Below are positions 17,253 to 27,037 of a stretch of 64,000 nt of DNA, in pieces. Below the pieces are notes generated by a model that was given only the letters and a program-made list of their open reading frames with translations, was not told the origin of the DNA and searched no databases. The DNA is from Marinomonas agarivorans (GTDB lineage: Bacteria; Pseudomonadota; Gammaproteobacteria; Pseudomonadales; Marinomonadaceae): positions 1-64,000 of the forward strand of contig NHNK02000001.1 of the NCBI GenBank assembly GCA_002173415.2, read 5' to 3'. The stretch's first letter is position 1; each line of letters begins with the position of its first letter. Made by a program: the position numbers and the translations under genes.

Positions 17253-18137
17253 ATGATGGATTACAAAGCGATTGCCTGTCTGCAACAAGTGATTGAATCA
17301 CAAAGTTTTGAAAAAGCGGGTGATGCTCTTGGTTTAACTCAGTCCGCGGTGTCACAAAAGATTAAAAAGCTAGAAGTACAATATGGTGCACCATTACTGT
17401 TAAGAGAAAAGCCTCTGGCGCTAACAGCTTTAGGCGCTAAACTAATTGCTCATTTAATGAAGGTCCAGTTAATGGAGCAAGCTCTACTAACGGATGAGAC
17501 TAAAAATGCCACACGACAAAAATTGGTGATAGGGGTGAATAATGACAGCCTTGCAACTTGGGTGATGTCGGCTTTTTCTAACCTTCTTGCTGCAGAAAAA
17601 GTACAGTTACAGGTTAAAACTGCAGATCAAAGTCAAACACGGCACTTACTACAAAAAGGCGAAATCGTTGCCGGTATTTGTGATATCGGAACACCCGTTG
17701 TTGGCGGCGATTCCACCTTTTTAGGTTTTCTAAACTATGTACTGGTCGCCGCTCCAACTTATATTGAGAAGCACTTGACTACGAAAAGTACTCTAGCGGA
17801 GCTAGCTCAATTACCTGCTTTGGTGTTTAATGAAAATGATGAATTATGGAAACGTTATCAAGAAGATATTCTACAAGTGAAACAGAACTTGAATCACTGC
17901 CATTGGCTGCCATCTTCTGAAGGCTTTGTTACCATGCTGTTATCTGGCACAGTTTGTGCTGTTATTCCAAGTATTCAGATAAAAAGAGAACTGCAGCAAG
18001 GCTTACTGATAGAATTGCTACCAGGCAAAAAACTTAGCGTGCCCTTGTATTGGCATTGGTATAATTTAAACTCCCCTGCGCTGGAGAAGTTAACCGATTT
18101 AATTAAAACGGAAGCGTTAACCGCATTGGTGCATTAG
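17253..18137 (+). CDS. argP: LysR-family regulator ArgP (IciA)
   Basis: 294 residues. The N-terminal helix-turn-helix reads ALGLTQSAVSQKIKKLEVQYGAPLLLRE, matching the TQSAVSQRIKxLE pattern of ArgP. The C-terminal effector domain follows (KLVIGVNNDSLATWVMSAF). It is divergent from the exporter gene and likely activates it in response to basic amino acids. The start is one of two adjacent ATG codons (17253 or 17256); the choice does not affect function. Confidence 0.9.
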   Translation: MMDYKAIACLQQVIESQSFEKAGDALGLTQSAVSQKIKKLEVQYGAPLLLREKPLALTALGAKLIAHLMKVQLMEQALLTDETKNATRQKLVIGVNNDSLATWVMSAFSNLLAAEKVQLQVKTADQSQTRHLLQKGEIVAGICDIGTPVVGGDSTFLGFLNYVLVAAPTYIEKHLTTKSTLAELAQLPALVFNENDELWKRYQEDILQVKQNLNHCHWLPSSEGFVTMLLSGTVCAVIPSIQIKRELQQGLLIELLPGKKLSVPLYWHWYNLNSPALEKLTDLIKTEALTALVH

Positions 18138-18196
18138 GACGAGTGCTAACGTTTCTCATGATAAGTTTGTACAACATTGAAATTTGAGGAAGAACT

Positions 18197-19027
18197 ATGA
18201 TTCGAAAATGTCTGTTTCCAGTTGCTGGCTATGGAACTCGCTTTTTACCGGCAACAAAGTCTATGCCGAAAGAGATGTTGCCAATAGTGAATAAACCCTT
18301 AGTGCAGTATGGCGTAGAAGAAGCAGTAGCGGCAGGATTAGAGAATGTGACGTTTGTCACTGGACGTGGCAAGAGAGCCATTGCTGACCACTTTGATATT
18401 AGTTACGAGTTGGAACATCAAATTTCAGGCACCAGTAAAGAGCAGTATCTAGTAGGGATTCGTAACCTGATTAATAATGTCAATTTTTCCTATACGCGAC
18501 AAAACAATATGTTAGGTCTTGGTCATGCCATTCTAACGGGAGAACCGTTAATTGGTGATGAAGCATTTGGAGTGGTGTTAGCCGATGACCTTTGTATTGC
18601 TGAAGACGATGGTGTTATGGGACAAATGGTTAAACTTTATAACCAGTTCCGTTGTTCAATCGTAGCTATTGAAGAAGTACCAACCGATGAAGTGCACAAA
18701 TATGGTGTGATTGCCGGTGAAAAAATGATGGATGACTTATATAAAGTCACTGATATGGTAGAAAAACCAGAGGCAAAGGATGCCCCATCGAATCTGGCAA
18801 TTATAGGCCGCTATATTTTAACGCCAGATATTTTTGATAAAATTCGCAATACACCAGAAGGACGTAATGGTGAAGTGCAAATTACCGATGCTATTTTACA
18901 ACAAGCAAAGGAAGGCCGAGTATTGGCATACAAGTTTAAAGGTCGTCGTTTTGACTGTGGTAGTGTGGATGGTTTTGTGGAAGCAACCAACTATTGCTAT
19001 GAGAATATTTATAAAGCAGGTAACTAA
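18197..19027 (+). CDS. galU: UTP-glucose-1-phosphate uridylyltransferase
   Basis: 276 residues. IRKCLFPVAGYGTRFLPATKSMPKEMLPI is the nucleotidyltransferase signature with the GxGTRFLP loop and the KEMLP lysine. VTGRGKRAIADHFD, GLGHAILTGEPLIGDEAFGVVLADDL and VEKPEAKDAPSNLAIIGRYIL follow in the family order. It makes UDP-glucose for envelope polysaccharides. GAGGAAG (18185-18191) is a good ribosome binding site. A terminator follows the gene. Confidence 0.96.
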   Translation: MIRKCLFPVAGYGTRFLPATKSMPKEMLPIVNKPLVQYGVEEAVAAGLENVTFVTGRGKRAIADHFDISYELEHQISGTSKEQYLVGIRNLINNVNFSYTRQNNMLGLGHAILTGEPLIGDEAFGVVLADDLCIAEDDGVMGQMVKLYNQFRCSIVAIEEVPTDEVHKYGVIAGEKMMDDLYKVTDMVEKPEAKDAPSNLAIIGRYILTPDIFDKIRNTPEGRNGEVQITDAILQQAKEGRVLAYKFKGRRFDCGSVDGFVEATNYCYENIYKAGN

Positions 19028-19095
19028 ATTAGGTTACGGCAATTAGGTCAAGACGACTAGGCCAAGATAGCTAAATAAAAACCTGATTATATAAA

Positions 19096-19131
19096 AAAGC
19101 CAGAACCGATAAAAATAGCGGCTCTGGCTTT
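19096..19131 (+). terminator. Rho-independent terminator after galU
   Basis: AAAGCCAGAACCG (19096-19108) pairs with CGGCTCTGGCTTT (19119-19131) with one mismatch. It is A-rich before and T-rich at its end, and lies between galU and the convergent suhB-like gene, so it may act both ways. Confidence 0.75.
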
Positions 19132-19149
19132 ATAACATTTGTCGTTATC

Positions 19150-19950
19150 TTATTTGGCGAAATATTTATTCACAGTTGGCAGTAAAACCTTAAATAAGCG
19201 GGCATTTGCACAAAGAAGGTCACCGTTCTTATACACATCAGGAGAGCCATTAAAGTCAGCAAATAAGCAACCTGCTTCTTTAGCGATAAGGAGAGGTGCT
19301 TGCATCTCCCAGTCAAATAAATTTACTCCCCATACACCGTCAAGCTTGCCTGCTGCCACATTGGCAATCATTAAGGCAGGGCAGTCTTGCATCATAACTC
19401 GGCCATTTTTTTCAGCAATATTTTGTAGCAATTGGAATTGTTGAGGTTGATATTTTTCTAGCTTAGCGGTAGCAGGGAATTGTGCACCGAGAACACTGTT
19501 ATTGATTGAGGATACCGCTGAAGTACGAATACGGGAATTATTTAGGTAAGCTCCCCGACCTTTACTGGCGTAAAATTCGTCTTTATTGGCTGGATTGACC
19601 AGTACCGCGTGTTCCACTTTTCCGTTAACAAGATAACTGACTGTTAAGGCATACCCAGTTAGGTTGCGAGTAAACAATGCTTGCCCTTGAATGGCATCAA
19701 TAATCCATGTACCCGACTCTTCGTTACCCGTTTGCACTTCACCTTGTAAACGAGTGGTAATGGTTTCTGTTGGGTAAGCTTTTGTTAATGCATTAACAAT
19801 GGTCCGTTCTGCATTTAGGCAAATATCTTGATAAGCTTGTTCAGGTTTTTTTCCTGCTTCTTGATCAAACAAGAGTTTGTCCTGAACATGAAGGATAAAA
19901 TCACCCGCGGAGCGAGCAGCTTTAAGAGCGACATTAATTTTAGGTTGCAT
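19150..19950 (-). CDS. suhB: SuhB/inositol-monophosphatase-fold protein with degraded active site
   Basis: 266 residues, full length for SuhB. The fold aligns throughout (NVALKAARSAGDFIL, KVEHAVLVNPANKDEFYASKGRGAYLN, FDWEMQAPLLIAKEAGC). The metal-binding motifs are not kept: the TEES-type motif of E. coli SuhB (Glu67) is TTRLQG here, and the DPLDGT motif is DAIQGQ, keeping the first Asp but losing the second; the early Asp44 position is also lost by eye alignment. The gene is divergent from trmJ, as suhB is in E. coli, which supports orthology. Phosphatase activity is unlikely; the ribosomal-RNA antitermination (Nus factor) role of SuhB could remain. Confidence 0.82.
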   Translation of the reverse strand: MQPKINVALKAARSAGDFILHVQDKLLFDQEAGKKPEQAYQDICLNAERTIVNALTKAYPTETITTRLQGEVQTGNEESGTWIIDAIQGQALFTRNLTGYALTVSYLVNGKVEHAVLVNPANKDEFYASKGRGAYLNNSRIRTSAVSSINNSVLGAQFPATAKLEKYQPQQFQLLQNIAEKNGRVMMQDCPALMIANVAAGKLDGVWGVNLFDWEMQAPLLIAKEAGCLFADFNGSPDVYKNGDLLCANARLFKVLLPTVNKYFAK

Positions 19951-20291
19951 AAAATACCGTTACATTCTGATGAGTACGAGTCCCAGTTATTAGCTTATAA
20001 GCATCAGCCAATTTAAGCATCAGGCTGACTAAGTTAACTGAAAAAGTGTTAAAGAGCGTGCAGCAAAAACACAATATAAAAACATATGGCTTTATGTTTT
20101 GGCTTTACTGCAAAAAATATGGTCGCATTCTACCTGACCCCACAAACAATGGCTAGGGAGAAAACTAGAGGAGGGAGTATTATTCCTCTGTAAGTATATC
20201 TGCTATGATGCCTGCCATTAATTAAGCCTATTGCAAGTAAACTTCTGATGATGCTGTCAGTTTTCCTATTTATTGAGTACACATAAACAAC
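19951..20291. promoter_or_regulatory. suhB-trmJ divergent intergenic region
   Basis: About 340 bases with no convincing gene. It must hold both promoters. TATGAT (20204-20209) is a candidate -10 for trmJ. TATAAAAACATATGGC and GGCTTTATGTTTTGGC (20075-20110) form an AT-rich imperfect repeat. No operator was recognised. Confidence 0.4.
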
Positions 20292-21044
20292 ATGAAAAAC
20301 ATACGAATTGTTCTCGTGAACACCTCCCATCCCGGTAATATTGGTGCGACAGCTCGAGCCATGAAAAATATGGGATTAGACCAACTTTACCTTGTTGCTC
20401 CGAAACTATTTCCAAGTGATGAAGCCACAAGCCGTTCATCAGGTGCGGTTGATATATTAGAAGGCGCAATTGTTGTGAATTCGTTGGAAGAGGCAATTTC
20501 GGACTGTCAGTTAGTGATTGGTACCAGCGCCCGTGAAAGACATATTCCTTGGCCTCTGGTTGATCCGAAGCAGGCGGCAGAAATGGCTCATGCAGAACAG
20601 TTGGCAACCGCATTTGTTTTTGGTCGTGAAGACAGAGGCTTAACCAATGAAGAGCTGCAACGGTGCCACTATCATGTTCATATTCCTTCGGTCGAGTCTT
20701 TCAGTTCTCTCAATTTAGGGGCGGCGGTACAAGTCATTGCCTATGAATTAAGAATGCACTTTTTAGCACAAAAGGGCCAAACGGTTACCAAAAAATGGGA
20801 TGTGCCAGTTGCCTCTGTTGAGCAGTTTGAATATATGCTTGAGCATTTAGAGCGAGTATTAGTGGACACAGAGTTTCTTGACCCAAACGCCCCAAGACAA
20901 GTAATGACTCGGTTTCGTCGCTTGTATCAACGAGCTCAGTTGGACCAACAAGAAGTAGGCATGTTAAGAGGAATGTTCAGTGCGGTAGATAAACTTGTGG
21001 CAGGAGCAACGATAGAGTCAGCAATACAAAAAAAGGATCGATAA
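20292..21044 (+). CDS. trmJ: tRNA (cytidine/uridine-2'-O)-methyltransferase TrmJ
   Basis: 250 residues. IRIVLVNTSHPGNIGATARAMKNMGL is the SpoU-family motif 1 (N-x-GA-AR), FVFGREDRGLTNEEL motif 2, and HIPSVESFSSLNLGAAVQVIAYEL motif 3 with the trefoil-knot SAM site. The C-terminal helical extension (FEYMLEHLERVL, RRLYQRAQLDQQEVGMLRGMF) is characteristic of TrmJ, which methylates position 32 of tRNAs. The stop codon lies within the loop of the terminator. Its divergence from suhB matches E. coli; the isc genes that follow trmJ there are absent here. Confidence 0.94.
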   Translation: MKNIRIVLVNTSHPGNIGATARAMKNMGLDQLYLVAPKLFPSDEATSRSSGAVDILEGAIVVNSLEEAISDCQLVIGTSARERHIPWPLVDPKQAAEMAHAEQLATAFVFGREDRGLTNEELQRCHYHVHIPSVESFSSLNLGAAVQVIAYELRMHFLAQKGQTVTKKWDVPVASVEQFEYMLEHLERVLVDTEFLDPNAPRQVMTRFRRLYQRAQLDQQEVGMLRGMFSAVDKLVAGATIESAIQKKDR

Positions 21045-21057
21045 ACGATCCTTTTTT
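21031..21057. terminator. Bidirectional terminator overlapping the trmJ stop
   Basis: AAAAGGATCG (21031-21040) pairs with CGATCCTTTT (21046-21055) across ATAAA, which contains the trmJ stop codon. T's follow on the plus strand and, because A's precede it, on the minus strand too, so it can also end the convergent gnd transcript. Confidence 0.85.
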
Positions 21058-21095
21058 GAGTACTAATGAATACCTTGTTAAAACAATATTTCGTT

Positions 21096-22625
21096 TTATG
21101 TCGATATTTTAACTTCTGGCCGTCCAGTTTGTTGCCAGTTTGTATGGAATTTCTCTCCTCTTGAAGCATCAACTCGTTCGTAAGTGTGAGCACCAAAATA
21201 ATCTCTTTGAGCCTGCAATAAATTCGCTGGTAATACTTCTGAGCGATAGCCATCAAAATAAGCTAATGCCGAGAAAAACGTCGGAGTAGGTATGCCTGCT
21301 TGAGCAGCAAAAACCACAGCTTGACGTAAGCCAGTTTGTTTTTCAGCAAGCTGCTCTGCAAAATAATCTGCCAATAAGAGATTTTCTAATTCAGGTTGTG
21401 CCGTGAAGGCTGCTGTAATTTTCTGCAAGAAAGAGGCGCGAATAATACAACCGCCACGCCAAATTTTGGCAATATCAGCAAAATTTAACTGCCAATCATA
21501 TTCACTTTGTGCAGCTTTCATAATCTGAAAACCTTGAGCATAAGCACAAATCTTGGCGCAATAAAGCGCATCATGAATATGGGCTTTAATCTCGTCTGCT
21601 TGAGCGTCTGTTGGTTCTGTTACGGCTGTTAATTTTTGTGCCGCATGAGCGCGTTGCTCTGTTAATGTGCTTAGTGCTCTAGCATAAACAGCTTCATTGA
21701 TAATGCCGGCGGGCACCCCCATTTGTGTGGCACTAATGGCTGTCCAGCGTCCTGTTCCTTTTTGTCCTGCACTATCAAGTATTATATCGACGAGAGGCGC
21801 GCCAGTTTTGTTATCAACTTGTTGCAGAATATCAGCGGTAATCTCGATCAAATAGCTGTTGAGCACTCCCAGATTCCATTGTTCAAATAACTGACCTATT
21901 TGAGCAGGGCTGTAGCCAAGTAATGAACGTAACAAATGGTATGCTTCACAGATCAGCTGCATATCAGCATATTCAATGCCATTATGCGCCATTTTTACAT
22001 AATGGCCCGCACCGTTTGGTCCTAAATAGGCAGTACAAGGCTCACCTTCAGTAATGGGTTGTCCTGGAATTCGACTTTCTAAAGGTTGGCCATTGGCATC
22101 AACTTTTGCCGCAACGGCTTCCCACATGGGTTTGAGATATTGCCATGAATCGGCATCACCACCAGGCATGAGAGAAGGTCCAAAGCGTGCACCTACTTCG
22201 CCACCAGAAACCGCAGTGCCAAAGAATTTTAACTGATTCTTATATTTCTTTTCTCGTCTTATCGTGTCTGTCCACTCACTGTTGCCACAATCTACGACGA
22301 TATCGTCCGCTTCAAGACCAGAAGCTAATAATTCATCGCAAATGGCATCAACGGGATTGCCTGCTGGAACCAGCAATACAATAACTCTTGGTTTTACTAG
22401 TTTTCCTAATAGGTCGGCTAAAGAATCACAACCGATAATACGAGGGACTGTTATGGAAGAAGGGCGTTCTTGGGCTTCTGTTGCGAGTGTGTCAGCCACT
22501 TTGTTTTTATCTAAATCAAAACCTGCAACTTGATAACCGTGATCGGCCAAATTAAGGGCCAGATTTTTCCCCATAACGCCTAAGCCGATAAAGCCGATAT
22601 TGCAACGGTGATTTGGTAGTGTCAT
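21096..22625 (-). CDS. gnd: 6-phosphogluconate dehydrogenase (decarboxylating)
   Basis: 509 residues, of the long (about 470-510) class. CNIGFIGLGVMGKNLALNLADHGY is the NADP-binding loop; FFGTAVSGGEVGARFGPSLMPGG carries the substrate-binding serine-glycine-glycine. GHYVKMAHNGIEYADMQLI contains the catalytic lysine, and LDSAGQKGTGRWTAISA the GQKGTG loop. It converts 6-phosphogluconate to ribulose-5-phosphate in the oxidative pentose phosphate pathway. It stands alone, converging on trmJ. Confidence 0.95.
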   Translation of the reverse strand: MTLPNHRCNIGFIGLGVMGKNLALNLADHGYQVAGFDLDKNKVADTLATEAQERPSSITVPRIIGCDSLADLLGKLVKPRVIVLLVPAGNPVDAICDELLASGLEADDIVVDCGNSEWTDTIRREKKYKNQLKFFGTAVSGGEVGARFGPSLMPGGDADSWQYLKPMWEAVAAKVDANGQPLESRIPGQPITEGEPCTAYLGPNGAGHYVKMAHNGIEYADMQLICEAYHLLRSLLGYSPAQIGQLFEQWNLGVLNSYLIEITADILQQVDNKTGAPLVDIILDSAGQKGTGRWTAISATQMGVPAGIINEAVYARALSTLTEQRAHAAQKLTAVTEPTDAQADEIKAHIHDALYCAKICAYAQGFQIMKAAQSEYDWQLNFADIAKIWRGGCIIRASFLQKITAAFTAQPELENLLLADYFAEQLAEKQTGLRQAVVFAAQAGIPTPTFFSALAYFDGYRSEVLPANLLQAQRDYFGAHTYERVDASRGEKFHTNWQQTGRPEVKIST

Positions 22626-23105
22626 ATGGTTCGTTGAGCCTTCTTTAAAACGAGACTAAAAATTGATAAGAAAATATAAACCTCGGGATTCTATCATGAA
22701 GATAATTCAAGAAAAGCATTATGCGTGAAAGAAATTAAAAAAAAGATAATGTAATTTTTTGTAACAAAAACGAGATATTCAAAATAGTTAAAAGTATTTA
22801 ATGCCATTTTTTCTGTAATAAAACATCAAATAACCACAAAAGGGCGTGTTAAAAAAATAAAGCGTAAGAAAGCAACAGCTTTTCTTCGATAAAACAATGA
22901 AATTTTCTGTAAATTCCACATAGGAAGTTTCACGTAAAAGTAAAAAACTTTTATTAATCAGTAGTTTGAAGAAAGTTTTATAACTGTAACTAAATAACAT
23001 TTCCTACATGGCATACTTTTCTTTATAGCCCTTTGTTACCATCATTTTCGTGGTTATGAACCATAAAATAATGAAAACTGCATTCTTAAATAGAGGGTTA
23101 GATAA
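22626..23105. other. gnd-pckA intergenic region, about 480 bases, AT-rich
   Basis: Both flanking genes point away, so both promoters must be here. The sequence is very AT-rich. TAAAAGT/ACTTTTA (22936-22954) forms a short hairpin. No gene, known riboswitch or repeat was seen. Confidence 0.4.
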
Positions 23106-24659
23106 ATGAGTTTGGTTGTCGGTAATCCAGTTATACACAATAACTTAAACGCACCATCACTTGTTGAATTGTCTTTATTGAATGGTGAGGGACAGTTAGC
23201 GAATAATGGTTCTTTGGTTGTAGAAACCGGTACGCGCACAGGTCGTTCACCGCTAGACAGATTCATAGTAGACGAGCCAACAAGTCGTGATTCTATCGAT
23301 TGGGGCAATGTAAATAAGCCTTTTTCGGCAGACAAGTTTGATGTTTTATGGGATCGAGTAGTGTCCTATCTGGATAATAAGACCTCTTATCTTTCTAACC
23401 TCCATGTTGGCGCCGGTGAAGTGCATTACTTACCGGTTGTTGTTAGAACTGAAGCGGCTTGGCATCATTTATTTGCTCGCAATTTATTTATTGTGCCAAC
23501 CAACTATAACCCACAAGCGAAAGAAGAGTGGCAAGTTATTAATGCCAAAGATTTTGTCTGTGATCCCAAGCGAGATGGTACAAATTCAGAAGCCTGTGTC
23601 ATTATCAATTTTGCAGCCAAAAAAGTTCTCATTGCCGGTATGGGGTATGCGGGTGAGATGAAAAAAGCCATGTTCTCGGTGCAAAATTATTTATTGCCTG
23701 AACAGGATGTGTTGCCAATGCACTGCGCCGCCAATGTTGGGAATGATAAGGGTGTGACCTTGTTTTTTGGTCTTTCTGGGACTGGTAAAACTACTTTATC
23801 GGCTGACCCTGAACGTTTTCTTATCGGTGATGATGAGCATGGATGGGGGAAAGGCAGTGTCTTTAATATCGAGGGCGGTTGCTATGCAAAATGCATTGAT
23901 TTGTCAGAAAAAAACGAACCAATTATTTGGCAAGCTATTAAATTTGGCACCATTGTCGAGAATGTAAAAATAGACTCACAAACGAGATGTGCAGATTATA
24001 CTGACACATCGCTAACGCAAAACAGTCGCGCAGGTTACCCTCTCTCTCATATCGAGAAACGTGTTGAGGCGAATCAAGCGGGCGAACCTCAAGCAATTAT
24101 TTTTCTTACTTGTGATTTAACGGGTGTGTTGCCACCGGTTTCTGTTTTAACGAAAGAAGCAGCTGCGTATCATTTTCTTAGTGGATATACCGCATTAGTT
24201 GGTTCAACGGAAATGGGGGCAGGTAGTGGCATTAAGTCGACTTTTTCAACCTGTTTTGGCGCACCATTTTTCCCTCGTCCTGCTTCTGTTTATGCTGATT
24301 TATTAATGCAGCGTATCGAGGAGTTCGGTAGTCAGGTGTATCTAGTTAATACAGGTTGGACTGGCGGCGCTTATGGCCAAGGAGGTAAACGTTTTAGCAT
24401 TCCAACGACGCGGGCCATTATTTCAGCAATTCAAAACGGTAAATTGGCTAATATTGAAATGGAGTACTTAGAGCGCCTTAACTTACGAGTGCCTAAATCT
24501 GTTGAAGGTATTGATTCAACCTTACTCAATCCAAAACTCACTTGGCAGGATGAGCAAGCTTATCGACAGCAGGAAGACAAGTTGATTGCAGAATTCACAA
24601 ACAACTTTTCTAAGTTTAATGGCATTGACCCTGCAATTGTTGCTGCAGGTCCTAAATAA
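23106..24659 (+). CDS. pckA: Phosphoenolpyruvate carboxykinase (ATP)
   Basis: 517 residues. [26 protein letters not shown] holds the oxaloacetate-binding arginine. MHCAANVG and [13 protein letters not shown] are the kinase-1a P-loop, LIGDDEHGW the metal-binding kinase-2 motif. ENVKIDS and NSRAGYPL follow, then [11 protein letters not shown]. It catalyses the first committed step of gluconeogenesis. A clear terminator follows. Confidence 0.96.
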   Translation: MSLVVGNPVIHNNLNAPSLVELSLLNGEGQLANNGSLVVETGTRTGRSPLDRFIVDEPTSRDSIDWGNVNKPFSADKFDVLWDRVVSYLDNKTSYLSNLHVGAGEVHYLPVVVRTEAAWHHLFARNLFIVPTNYNPQAKEEWQVINAKDFVCDPKRDGTNSEACVIINFAAKKVLIAGMGYAGEMKKAMFSVQNYLLPEQDVLPMHCAANVGNDKGVTLFFGLSGTGKTTLSADPERFLIGDDEHGWGKGSVFNIEGGCYAKCIDLSEKNEPIIWQAIKFGTIVENVKIDSQTRCADYTDTSLTQNSRAGYPLSHIEKRVEANQAGEPQAIIFLTCDLTGVLPPVSVLTKEAAAYHFLSGYTALVGSTEMGAGSGIKSTFSTCFGAPFFPRPASVYADLLMQRIEEFGSQVYLVNTGWTGGAYGQGGKRFSIPTTRAIISAIQNGKLANIEMEYLERLNLRVPKSVEGIDSTLLNPKLTWQDEQAYRQQEDKLIAEFTNNFSKFNGIDPAIVAAGPK

Positions 24660-24672
24660 GAATCAGATAACC

Positions 24673-24697
24673 AAAAGCCTCGCCAGAGGCTTTTTTT
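24673..24697 (+). terminator. Rho-independent terminator after pckA
   Basis: AAAAGCCTC (24673-24681), loop GCCA, GAGGCTTTT and further T's. Confidence 0.85.
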
Positions 24698-24815
24698 ACC
24701 TAACTCGCCAAAGGTTTTTTTTGCTTAAGTTGTTCTTATCATGACTATTTCAATGTACGCTGTTTATGGCGTGCTTTTTTGCTAAGAGCTTCTCAACTGA
24801 AACAAAGGCCATAAC

Positions 24816-25586
24816 GTGGATCGACTGATTGATAGTCATTGTCACCTTGATTTTCCTGTATTTGCAGACCAGCTAGACAATGTTTTACAAGTAGCAAAAG
24901 AGGTTGGGGTGACGGAATTTCTTTTGCCTGCTACCACATATCAAAGTTGGCAAACTATTTATGAGCTTACCATTCGATACCCACAAATACGTGCGGCTTA
25001 CGGTATCCATCCTTACTTTCTCGCTCAAGAAACTTTGGCAAGTGTTGATGAATTAGAACAGTTTGCAGCAACACACAATGCGGTGGCGATAGGGGAGACG
25101 GGGCTAGATTTCTGGCCAGATCAAATTCATCGAGACACACAAATACACTTTTTAGAAAAGCAGTTGCAAGTTGCAGAAAACTTGCGCCTTCCTGTCATTT
25201 TACATGCTCGAAAAAGTTATGATGAACTTTATGCGTTGGTCAAAAAATATCGTATTCCAAGTGGTGTAGTGCATGCATTTACAGGAAGTCTAGTACAAGC
25301 TAAGCGTTTCATTGATCTCGGCTTTGTTATCGGCATTGGTGGTGTCATTACTTACCCTAGAGCCCAAAAAACTCGACAACTTGCTATGTCCTTGACAAAT
25401 AATGATTTTATACTAGAGACAGATGCACCAGATATGCCATTGTTTGGCTATCAGGGACAGGTTAATATGCCTGCTCAGATAGTAAAAACGGCTGAAGTGT
25501 TGGCAGATTTAAGATCGCAAAGCATTGTTGATGTTGCACACCATAGCCGTAATAATGTTTTACGAACCTTTCCCAAATGGTATTGA
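24816..25586 (+). CDS. TatD-family metal-dependent hydrolase (DNase)
   Basis: 256 residues starting at GTG. The metal ligands of the family are visible in order: LIDSHCHLDF (HxH), IGETGLDFW (Glu), VILHARKSYDEL (His), VHAFTGSL (His) and LETDAPDMPL (Asp). Such proteins act as 3'-5' exonucleases or related hydrolases; YcfH/YjjV/TatD subgroups cannot be told apart by eye. The stop overlaps the start of the next gene by ten bases, so the two are probably co-translated. Confidence 0.9.
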   Translation: MDRLIDSHCHLDFPVFADQLDNVLQVAKEVGVTEFLLPATTYQSWQTIYELTIRYPQIRAAYGIHPYFLAQETLASVDELEQFAATHNAVAIGETGLDFWPDQIHRDTQIHFLEKQLQVAENLRLPVILHARKSYDELYALVKKYRIPSGVVHAFTGSLVQAKRFIDLGFVIGIGGVITYPRAQKTRQLAMSLTNNDFILETDAPDMPLFGYQGQVNMPAQIVKTAEVLADLRSQSIVDVAHHSRNNVLRTFPKWY

Positions 25587-26506
25587 GGGTAACTCCATTG
25601 TTAACAGATCGAGATATAAACAGTCCTATTCGTGTGCTGCTTCTGGGCAGTGACACAGATATTGGCACGACTTTTTTGCAACATGCCAATGCGCTGACAG
25701 AGTTTTCCGTTACCCCAATAGACTCCCAAACCTTTTTGGCCGACCAAGGCTGGCATGAGGATCAGCAAGAAACCTATGACTTCTTAGTAGATGCCTTGAG
25801 TGTTGGCAAACCTTTTGCTTCTAATTATTTAGAGAAGATAACTGAGTTACAGCAGTGGGCCGAACGAAATAGCATTCATGCCATTATGTTGAGTAGTGTG
25901 CAGGTATTTTCTGGTATGACAGATCACAGTTATGAAGAGACTGATACACCTGACAACGACAGCAAATACGCGCAAAATCTAATACAAATTGAGCAGCGGT
26001 TTCTGAGTTACCATGAAAATATTGTATTAAGAAGTGGTTGGTTATTTGGTGGCACCGGAAACTTTAGCCAAGGGCCAACGAATAAAGAAAACAACTTCGC
26101 CCAGCAGACAATTGATTTTGCTCGAAATGCAGAAGCATTACCATATCGAGATGATTTTACAGGGTGTCCTACACCAATAAGTGATTTAATTCGTGTGGTT
26201 TTTTCACTTATAAAACAACGCCATTATGGTGCAAAAAATACTGGCGTATATCACTATTGTTGTGCAGAAGAAGTGAGTTGGAAAAACTATGCTAAAGCGA
26301 TTTTAATGGTCGCGTCTCAATATGATAATAATATTGATGGACAAGATTTTTTAGATGAGTATGAAAGTAATGCAGTAGGTCAGGATGTGAGACAGAGTAA
26401 ACAGTCCTTATCTTGCCGACAAATTTTTAATCACTTTGGGGTTAAACAACGCCCTTGGCGCACTAATTTGAAGAATTTTATAAAAGGTCTTTATCAAGAC
26501 GAATAG
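25577..26506 (+). CDS. RmlD-like sugar-nucleotide reductase fold protein, atypical
   Basis: 309 residues. Beginning IRVLLLGSDTDIGTTFLQ (Rossmann-like loop, altered), it continues HAIMLSSVQVFSGMTDHSYEETDTPDNDSKYAQNLIQIEQ, which mirrors the STDYVFDG...Y-E-D-P...YG-x-K-x-GE region of dTDP-4-dehydrorhamnose reductases. The lysine expected four residues after the tyrosine is not seen (YAQNL), so catalytic competence is doubtful. IVLRSGWLFGG matches the RmlD RxSWvyG segment. The gene overlaps tatD and has no nearby rml gene; a role is not assignable. Confidence 0.65.
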   Translation: MVLRVTPLLTDRDINSPIRVLLLGSDTDIGTTFLQHANALTEFSVTPIDSQTFLADQGWHEDQQETYDFLVDALSVGKPFASNYLEKITELQQWAERNSIHAIMLSSVQVFSGMTDHSYEETDTPDNDSKYAQNLIQIEQRFLSYHENIVLRSGWLFGGTGNFSQGPTNKENNFAQQTIDFARNAEALPYRDDFTGCPTPISDLIRVVFSLIKQRHYGAKNTGVYHYCCAEEVSWKNYAKAILMVASQYDNNIDGQDFLDEYESNAVGQDVRQSKQSLSCRQIFNHFGVKQRPWRTNLKNFIKGLYQDE

Positions 26507-26574
26507 TTCTGGCACACTGTCAGTGGCCAAATTATATACTAATATTATTCCAAGTAGTTATAAGGCAAAATCAA

Positions 26575-26973
26575 GTGTATAAAATGAATCATAAAGTGGT
26601 CTGTTTTAGTATTGTCTGCCAAATAATAGGTTGTTTTATTTGGTTGTTTTTTGCCCCTGATTCTTTGCAACCATTTCAATCAGATACACTGTATTTTTCT
26701 ATTTTAATCACCTTGTTTGCGATTATCTCGTCTGTTTATTTTTATGCTTGGGTATTAAATAAAATGATGGTGGTTTCTAAAATTGAAATGGCCGGCCTTA
26801 TTTTTTGTATCTGGTTGTTTTACTTAATGCCAAATCTATTGATTGTGAAAACAATCATGGTAGTTGACTTTCAAACCGCATTTTACGTTATGGTATTTAG
26901 TGGTGGTGCCAGTTTTGTGAATGCTATTATCCTACCTTTTTCACGCTCATCACGTTCGATTTTTAAAAAGTAG
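26575..26973 (+). CDS. Small integral membrane protein, unknown
   Basis: 132 residues. The GTG at 26575 has AAGG at a fair distance; an ATG at 26584 is possible. Four hydrophobic stretches are visible (VCFSIVCQIIGCFIWLFF, YFSILITLFAIISSVYFYAW, AGLIFCIWLFYLMPNLLIV, AFYVMVFSGGASFVNAIILP). It ends in a basic tail (SRSSRSIFKK). No family was recognised. It lies downstream of the RmlD-like gene in the same direction. Confidence 0.65.
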   Translation: MYKMNHKVVCFSIVCQIIGCFIWLFFAPDSLQPFQSDTLYFSILITLFAIISSVYFYAWVLNKMMVVSKIEMAGLIFCIWLFYLMPNLLIVKTIMVVDFQTAFYVMVFSGGASFVNAIILPFSRSSRSIFKK

Positions 26974-27037
26974 TTATTTCAACCACGTCTTTTGCTTATT
27001 TTAGTTGTTATTTAAGTAAGTCTTGTAGGTTAAATTA

